This document shows, piece by piece, positions 31,132-37,384 of a stretch of 37,384 nucleotides of DNA; positions within the stretch are counted from its first letter, which is position 1; each line of letters opens with the position of its first letter. The notes beneath the pieces are model-generated. The model worked only from the letters and a program-made list of their open reading frames with translations. It was not told where the DNA came from and did no database searches. The position numbers and the translations under genes are program-made. Origin of the DNA: Protostelium mycophagum (lineage: Eukaryota > Evosea > Variosea > Protosteliida > Protosteliaceae); the NCBI GenBank assembly GCA_002081555.1, contig MZNV01000297.1, forward strand, positions 1-37,384. Direction: 5' to 3'.

Positions 31132-31948
31132 ATGCCCTCTAACACCCAGGCCGCACCCAAGACCAAGTCTTTTGGAAAGAAGGGACAGACAAGAACCATC
31201 GTCAAGAAGACCCCCAAGAGGTGAGTTTAAATGGATGATCCTGTGATAACGAATTTTATTGCTTGGATGTGTTTCATGCTTATGTTCGGAGACGTGTTAA
31301 TCTAACCTAATTGTGTTTATTGGTCGAAAAAACATGCCTATCTTTGATTCTAAATCGTTTCTGCAATCACATTCATATCCTGATTTCGGATCAGCTACGC
31401 CACCGAGAAGGTTACCAAGAGATTCGCCGCTCACCGTCACCACAATGCCGCCCGTCTGAGAGCTAGCATCACACCCGGAACTGTGTTGATCCTCCTCTCT
31501 GGACGCTTCGCCGGTCGCCGCGTTGTGTTCCTCAACCAGACCAAGGAAGGTTTACTCTTGGTCACCGGACCCTACCAATTCAACGGTGTCCCCGTCAGAA
31601 GAGTCCAGCAACACCTTGTCATCGCCACCTCCACAAAGGTCGATGTCAGCGGAGTCGACACTGCCAAGTTCGACGATGCTTACTTCAAGAAGCCCAAGGC
31701 TGCCAAGCACCAGAAGTCTGAGGCCAACTTCTTCGCTGAGGCATCCAAGGTTTGTTTTTATTTTATTTCACAAAAAACAAGAGTCTTACACTTTATAGAA
31801 GAAGGAGATCGACGCTCACCGCGTTGCTGACCAGAAGACCGTCGACGCCAAGATCGTCGAGGCCGTGAAGAAGGTCCCCCACCTCCAGGACTACCTGGAA
31901 ACCACATTCACTCTTGGAAGCCAGGCTCCCCACACTCTGAAGTTTTAA
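31132..31948 (+). CDS. RPL6: 60S ribosomal protein L6 (eL6)
   Basis: Three exons (31132-31220, 31395-31749, 31799-31948) encode 197 residues. The core is clear: [69 protein letters not shown], and the C-terminus [17 protein letters not shown]. The N-terminus is short ([20 protein letters not shown]), lacking the long basic extension of vertebrate eL6. Codon use is visibly biased (many C-ending codons, AAG, CTC), as expected of a highly expressed gene and unlike its neighbours. Stop codons of RPL6 and FAH are about 98 bases apart, tail-to-tail. Confidence 0.97.
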
Positions 31949-32046
31949 GTGGTCTAATTGGATAAATCGGTTCGGGAAGGGCAAATTTTCGTCCTTTTTT
32001 CGTTCTAAATTTTATTTATTTTTAATTCTATTCATTCTTGAAATCT

Positions 32047-34402
32047 TTATTTCTTGGGGTGAGCAGGGAGAATTTTTCCCGCGCATTTTCCGAAACCAAC
32101 GCGGAAGCTGTCGCCTTGGCAGAATCCCTCGAGGATGACGGTGTCTCCATCTTGCAAGTATTTCCTATCTTCGCCGAGTTCTTCCATCTTCCATGCGTCT
32201 CTTCCTCCCCATGTCTTTTCAGTGAGGGATCCAACGCTGTCAGGAGTCTGCACGACTTCAGCTTTTTATAGACGAGGGTGTGGACATCTTTGGGTTGAGA
32301 GCCTCCATGTGCAGCTTTTGTGGTGATACCTTAGTTTCTTTTTATACACCAAATCTGGAGACTTAAAGCATGGGCAGAGCCACGGCTCCACAATTTAAAT
32401 TATGTGGTGCAGCTTTTGCGCAAACAAATAATTTGTTTCGAATTTATTTTTCGGTCAATAGTCGAAAAGATCACGTGACTTACCGGTCCACTGATTGTGC
32501 CTGAAGCCAACAAGTCTCCAGGTCTCACGTTACAACCTCCCGCAGTATGGTGCACCAACTGCTGTCTCATGGTCCAATACTTGATTTTTTCAGTCATCTA
32601 CAACGTTGTAGACAGACTCACCAGGTGCTTAAAGTTGGTGTTGCAAACGTTCTGGGGCTTAAGGCCCTTCTCTGCCTGTACTCCAACTTTGAGATGTATG
32701 TCAAATGATCCCTCGTTTTTGTCTTGCAGATAGGGGAGGGGCTCAGGTTCCTGGAAAACATCAATATTTTCTCTTGAATTAATTTCAACAAAGAGATGGA
32801 GAAGAAACGAAATTTCGCTGAATTCTACGGGTGAAAGTCCACAATTGTGTTTGAGCTCGGCTTTGCCACAAAAATAATTTTTCAAGTACTCCTGCGTTTT
32901 TCATTTTTTAATGTTTTTTAACTCATATTTTTCTGGTTTTCGTTACTATCTTTAGACGCGACAACAGCCGCAAACAACTCGTCACGTTCCATAAAAGCGA
33001 AAAGAAATGCACCTGTTGAGGCTGCTTGCAGCGGAAAGGCTCCAGAGCTTCAAGTGTGACGACCCATGGCGAGATGGTGGTGCCAAAATTTTTTCCATTA
33101 AAGGGGCCAAGGGGTTGGTATTCCCACTTTTGGATGTCCCTCGCTGTTGTAGATGAGATAATAAGTTCTTTGATGCTAAAAATAGAATCTTTGGTACTTT
33201 ACGCCGAAAAAATGTGGAGGAAAGCATCACACGGCTGGAACTAAAATAGAATCTTCACAAATAAAAGTGGTGACAGCAGAAGAGATGCAGTGTGGCACTT
33301 TGCATGAACAAATGGACAATGCATCACTCACCGCTCCAGTCATTAAGAAGCACCATTCCAAAGATGTGCTTCTCGGCATCTTCCATGCTGATTGGTTCGC
33401 CCATCTCATTTCCGGGGCCGACAAAAAATGCCGTCTCCAGCTCAAAGTCTAAAACCCTGCAGGGTACGTGGCCTGGGGGGTCTGCCTGGTTGTAGATTGA
33501 GTTTACAAGAATTTTGCAGAGAAAATAAAAATCCTCTCAGAAATTTTTCTTTTGGAAATGGATAAAAATGTTTCATGAGGCTTCATATTACTTCGGTAGG
33601 TTTAGTTTGGCCCCAAGGTCTTCTTACTGGGGTGTTGCTGTCCATGATCAGACATCATTGACACGATCATCACGAACCTGATCACGACGGAAGAGGATCT
33701 CCCGTGGTAACCGATGGGCATGTGAAGCCAATTGGGCATGAGTGCATTGTCTTTACCTAAGATTTGTCAGATCAAACATGACGTCATGTGAGATCACCTC
33801 TCCACATGGTTCCAATGTTGGAGGCGTGTTCTTTGGAAGAATAGAAATCAGTGTAATCTCCAATCTGAGCGGGAAGATAGAGAATGGATTCGCTGATGGG
33901 GTGCTAGCTGTCTTCAGATCTCTAAAGATACATTTTCGATCAGAACATGACAATGACTCACAAATGCTTTAAATCTCAATTCTGCATTATCACGAAGTGC
34001 GGGTTCATTCTCAGAGAGCAACTTCATCACAATAGCTCTGGCCTCTTTCCAGGCGGGTCTGCCCAATGCCATAAATTCGTTGAGTGTTTTCTGCATTATA
34101 TTAGAGATCATTTTCAAATAGAAGAGATTCTGTCCAGTATCGAGATCATTTTGATATGAAGCTATACTTGATGGAATACTCTGGAATGATGAGCAAGCTC
34201 TCCACCAAAGAAACCGGCGTCTGCGATCATGCTGAGATCCAAGATGTAATCTCCTATGGCCACTCCCACACGTGGCTCTTCATGAGTAGATCTGAATTAT
34301 GATCAAACACACAACTGACTGATCGTTGTACCTGGAAAAGATACCATAAGGTAAGTTTTGGAGAGAGAAGTCGCTGTCTGGATGGACTTGAACGAAGCTC
34401 AT
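32047..34402 (-). CDS. FAH: Fumarylacetoacetase
   Basis: Eleven exons (34402-34332, 34291-34168, 34090-33962, 33903-33798, 33756-33678, 33637-33592, 33485-33332, 33143-33013, 32750-32622, 32579-32484, 32247-32047) join in frame to 421 residues, against 419 in human. Landmarks are [30 protein letters not shown] (metal and catalytic region), [72 protein letters not shown] and [12 protein letters not shown]. It hydrolyses fumarylacetoacetate, the last step of tyrosine breakdown, in the cytosol. Metal-binding Asp/Glu residues are all kept, so the enzyme should be active. One 42-base intron contains a 16-base palindrome. Confidence 0.96.
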
Positions 34403-34565
34403 CCTGCGTTTGTAAAAAATAGTGTGATCGATTTGGAAATCTCACATAGGTGTCTGCATGTCAAAATTGACGATTCGAGTCAGGATGGACCTTCTTTAAT
34501 TTGTTTTATTAATTACAAAAGGACGATGCAGGAGTGAAGCTGACGGCAGAAAAGCAAGGTAGTCA

Positions 34566-34720
34566 TCATGGAAGAATGGCGGTGATCTTGACGGCTGGCT
34601 TGTCCCACACCTTAGACTTCTTGTTGAAAGGGGTATCTCCTCTAAAGATCTCGCGAAGCGGTCGATGAGATTTCGATGATCTACCCCCACTTTGGAACGG
34701 CGTCTTAAAGGCGGCGAGTT
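34566..34720 (-). CDS. Possible 3' exon of a small minus-strand gene
   Basis: A minus frame reads AAFKTPFQSGGRSSKSHRPL, then REIFRGDTPFNKKSKVWD, ending ITAILP and TGA, with AATAAA some 50 bases on. It is basic and protein-like, but has no start codon. Any upstream exon would have to lie within or beyond the TTP-type gene that begins at 34787 on the other strand. It is also possibly just the shared 5' region of two divergent genes. Confidence 0.3.
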
Positions 34721-34786
34721 TTTCACGAAACAACCTCCCAATTTTCTAAGCACGAAAACAGAAAACAAAACGCAACACACACCAAC

Positions 34787-35605
34787 ATGTATGTCAACAT
34801 AGACGATAACCAACTCATAAGCACAGAAACAGACGATCATACGACGAAAATGAAGAACGACAACATTGGCTGGCAGACCGTGGAATCTCCATCTGGATGG
34901 CTTCCCGCTGCCAGCGTCACCAACTTTGAGAAGATGAAACAAGTTCAGGCTCCTCTGTTGCCCATTCCTGAACCCATCAGAGAACAGGCCGCATCTCCAT
35001 CGAGGGGCTGGCTTTCTGAGGCAGGCGCAAAGCTCAAACTCTTTGGGCGCTCTAAGAAGAACACGCCCGAGATCAGGAGGGAAGAGGTGCGAGGGATCAT
35101 AGTTTTTGAGTCGTGATCAAAACTCATGATTACGCAGGTACCAGCCCAGCTTCTCCCGAACACAGTAAACCAAACCAGCGACTATGAGATGTTTGGTGAT
35201 CTCGAAACCGCCCTTCAGGAAATACTGGACGATGAGCGAGATGAGAATCATCAGAACCTCTACAAGACCGAATTGTGCCGCACCTTCCAAGAGACCGGGC
35301 AGTGCCGCTATGGTCTAAAGTGCCAGTTTGCACACGGACAAGATGAACTACGCCCGATCATTAGACATCCCAAATATAAAACCGAGCCATGCAAGACTTT
35401 TGCCAGTACTGGTGTATGTCCTTATGGTAATCGCTGCCGTTTCATACACAGGACCTCTATGAAGGCGGGTGCCCCTCCATCTGCACAGCCCGCTCTGTGG
35501 TCCAACTCTTGGTCTCAACCTAAGAACATCACGAAGAGCTCTAAGGATGACGGGGACGACTCCCGTGGATCGAGACTGTCTATATTCAAGCAATTGGCCA
35601 GATAG
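34787..35605 (+). CDS. Tandem CCCH zinc-finger protein, tristetraprolin (ZFP36) type
   Basis: Two exons (34787-35086, 35138-35605) encode 255 residues. Two fingers fit the C-x8-C-x5-C-x3-H pattern exactly: [20 protein letters not shown] and [20 protein letters not shown]. Each is preceded by the TTP lead-in YKTE[LP]. The spacing of about 18 residues between fingers is that of the TTP family, which binds UAUUUA elements in mRNA 3' UTRs and recruits deadenylases. The N-terminal half is disordered with an acidic coiled stretch before the fingers ([19 protein letters not shown]). Ser-rich flanks ([15 protein letters not shown]) are likely phosphorylation sites. No C-terminal NOT1-binding motif was recognised. 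Confidence 0.93.
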
Positions 35606-36242
35606 GGAGGCCATTATATGGACATGATATTGGATAAATACATATTTATTCCCTGATTCTCAAACTTGTTTTTCTTGTATTTATTATTGTTCAGATCACT
35701 GAGGATCGTTCAGCGGATCATGATGTGATGGACGTTCAAGAATAAAATACTTTCCTGCACTTCATTCCCATCAGAAGAGAAATGTGAGGTTCATCATATA
35801 AAAAGAGGGTATTATAGTGCATTTATCTACAACTCACCACATACTGAATGCTTGCTTCCTGTGATCAGTTTGTAAATTCTTTGCAAAACATTTGTAAGCT
35901 TTTGTGTGCTCAGAGCATGCTCTGTACAGACAAGGAGGAAAGCACTGCACACTAAAAGATAGTAGCCGTTGCCTCACAGAGGCAGAGGCTAATGAGGGTT
36001 TGCGGGTGGGCTTTGAGTGTTGTGTTTCTGTTGTTATCTGCTAAGAACATGCTTTGCACACTTCTTACCTTTGTATCAATCCACTAATATTTATAAGCTT
36101 GTTGTAGGTGTGTGGTGTATTGTGGATAGAGTACTCTAAAGCAATCCCAAATAATGCAACCACACACTGGACAGTATCCAAAATATATGATAAGTTGGAG
36201 GATATTAAAGCATAGTGTACATAAAATACAAATTATTTCTAT
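35606..36242. other. Intergenic, no gene seen
   Basis: AT-rich sequence after the zinc-finger gene. A 14-base palindrome CAGAGCATGCTCTG lies at 35911-35924, and a small inverted repeat (TTGCCTC...GAGGCAG) near 35970. A copy of TCTACAAC is at about 35826. No open frame is convincing. Confidence 0.45.
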
Positions 36243-37118
36243 TTATTTGGAGGATGTACCAGTGGGAGGTGTGGTGTTGGTGGCCTTCGTCGCGGTATCA
36301 GTAGCCTTTGTTGTGGTGTCAACAGCCTTCGTCGTGGTATCAGCGGCTTTGGTTGCGGTATTGATGGCCTTTGTTGTGGTGCCAGTGGCCTTTGTTGCGA
36401 CGTTGGTGGCCTTTGTACTCCTGCGGAAGTACTCAGGGATTCTGACCGCGATGAATGTTGCAATGTAGGCAAGCGTCGCTCCACGGCCATAGTAGCTAGC
36501 TGAGGTCCAGATACGAAGGTCCTTTTCCACAGAGCTTGGGCTGGACGTGGGCAGGTTGAGTCTGATTCGCCAGAGCCTAATAGCCTCCTCCTCGGTTGCG
36601 GTTGAGAATTTACAAAGCCAGTATGCACGCCTGGTTGCAAAGAAGGTTGGTATGAGGAAGGCAGTGAATGTCGCAGTGTAGAAGGTGGCTTGCTGGAAGG
36701 GTTCCAAAAAGAAGAACGGGCTCACTGCAGCAAGTCGAGGTGAATAAAATACTGGGAATTCCTGTGCTGCCTGCTCCATCCTCTGTTCAACACCTGTTTT
36801 TCACGGCGAGAACGTCTCTCTTGTTGTTGGTCGTCTTGAGACCTTTTAGATAAAGGTCGTTTCGAGGGCGAGAGGGGGTGGTCATATGAACTACATAAAG
36901 TTAGACATGTTCCACGTCGTTTATATATCAACGATACATGCATGTATTATGCCAAACGAAGCCGTCTGTATCCAAGCAGCAGTGGCCATCTTCGCCGCAC
37001 CATTGACCTCTCCATTGGTGAGTCCCTTAAGGTCGGCAGCGAGAACGTCTCGCTTGTTGTTGGTCGTCTTGAGACCTTTTAGATAAAGGTCGTTTCGAGG
37101 GCGAGAGGGGGTCGTCAT
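36243..37118 (-). CDS. Membrane protein with duplicated first exon and heptapeptide repeat tail
   Basis: The main exon ends at TAA 36243-36245 and includes the hydrophobic run SPFFFLEPFQQATFYTATF, TAFLIPTFFATRRAYWLCKF, a central RLWRIRLNLPTSS and a second hydrophobic segment GATLAYIATFIAVRIPEYF. Seven exact-length heptads of the type TKATDTA follow. The likely first exon, 37118 to about 36945, starts MTTPSRPRNDLYLKGLKTTN and contains NGAAKMATAAWIQTASFG. It joins from a GTATCG donor to a CCCAG acceptor near 36750 (phase 1), giving IIHALFYSPRLAAV. A second copy of the exon start lies in the intron. It may be an organelle membrane protein; I recognise no family. A 5' UTR exon ends at GTGAGT near 37207. 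Confidence 0.5.
36270..36416 (-). repeat. Coding minisatellite, 7 x 21 bases
   Basis: Seven consecutive 21-base units encode TKATNVA, TKATGTT, TKAINTA, TKAADTT, TKAVDTT, TKATDTA and TKATNTT. No unit has an insertion or deletion. The Thr-rich heptads could be heavily O-glycosylated or form an amphipathic 11/7-residue helix. Confidence 0.85.
36806..36960. repeat. Direct repeat, left copy (exon duplication)
   Basis: 155 bases that match 37039-37197 at all but a few positions. The segment includes, on the minus strand, the end of the first exon (FGIIHA), an intron ending TTTATGTAG, and the start of a second MTTPSRPRNDLYLKGL exon. Confidence 0.9.
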
Positions 37119-37197
37119 ATGAACTACATAAAGTTAGACATGTTCCATGTCGTTTATATGTATATCAACGATACATGCATACATTATGCCAAACGAA
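37039..37197. repeat. Direct repeat, right copy (exon duplication)
   Basis: Partner of 36806-36960, offset by 233 bases. It differs by a short TATA insertion (GTTTATATGTATATC against GTTTATATATC) and a few substitutions. Its coding part continues into the full first exon. Confidence 0.9.
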
Positions 37198-37335
37198 TAG
37201 AACTCACCAGTTTCTTAAGAGTCTGTGGATGATGGTGATCCGTTTCTGTTTGTTTTCTTCTTCGCGTTTCGTTCAGCAAAGAAAACTCGCACCGCGATCT
37301 GAAGAAGGAACGAAATTGAACACAATCACATCACG

Positions 37336-37384
37336 ATGGACAACACGACACCTACCGTTCAACCCACTCTCAGCCAGCTCCTCC
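37336..37384 (+). CDS. Start of a gene cut off by the right edge
   Basis: An ATG in the context CATCACGATGG opens MDNTTPTVQPTLSQLL and remains open to the end of the window. The upstream side is shared with the divergent minus-strand gene. Too short to identify. Confidence 0.45.
   Translation, partial: MDNTTPTVQPTLSQLL

Noticed and set aside
35130-35614. Minus frames opposite the CCCH zinc-finger exon.
   Set aside because: Antisense shadow of a strongly conserved exon.
1-37384. CRISPR arrays, bacterial operons, rRNA genes or riboswitches.
   Set aside because: No regularly spaced repeats, no Shine-Dalgarno-led gene runs and no rRNA sequence seen; spliced genes show the DNA is eukaryotic nuclear.

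Overview
The window is nuclear DNA from a eukaryote with a compact, intron-rich genome. About twenty protein genes lie on both strands, often a few hundred bases or less apart. Most are cut into short exons by short GT-AG introns, many of about 36-100 bases and one model of only 23. Start and stop codons are standard. The gene set (Slo-type K+ channel, CARMIL, BLOC-1 subunit 1, RGS protein, TTP-like zinc finger, FAH, ARL2, DUSP12, MORN protein, nepenthesin-like aspartic protease, a DUF4773-like secreted protein) suggests a small animal or a unicellular relative of animals or amoebae. I cannot name the species.

Layout. 1-1287: right end of a plus-strand Cys-rich gene whose reading frame runs into a tRNA-Glu(CTC) gene, plus a short membrane-anchor exon. 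1293-7117: Slo-family channel (minus). 7245-8083: Lys-rich nuclear-type protein (minus), then an unresolved small minus gene. 8537-9534: MORN-repeat protein (plus). 9778-10107: 90-residue protein (minus). 10225-16149: CARMIL homologue (minus), overlapped at its start by a 55-residue ORF. 16925-18909: multipass membrane protein (minus). 19095-19462: membrane-anchored coiled coil (plus). 20137-21046: ARL2 (minus). 21257-21935: secreted DUF4773-like protein (minus). 22093-24053: aspartic protease (minus). 24355-28844: a plus-strand run of coiled-coil protein, DUSP12/YVH1 phosphatase and RGS protein. 28990-29360: LINE relic. 30324-30882: BLOC1S1 (minus), divergent from RPL6 (31132-31948, plus). 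32047-34402: FAH (minus), tail-to-tail with RPL6. 34787-35605: CCCH zinc-finger protein (plus). 36243-37300: minus gene with a duplicated first exon and a coding minisatellite. 37336-end: start of a plus gene.

The genes do not form one pathway. What is unusual is at the level of genome structure: a strongly over-represented 8-mer (TCTACAAC/GTTGTAGA) often near 3' splice sites; GC-rich hairpins scattered through CARMIL introns; two copies of a piggyBac-type MITE in introns of two genes; two exon junctions that homology demands but GT-AG rules do not allow; a 23-base intron; overlapping same-strand neighbours; and a tandem exon duplication. Exon boundaries were worked out by eye from frame, splice signals and remembered family sequences. 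All gene models need transcript support.
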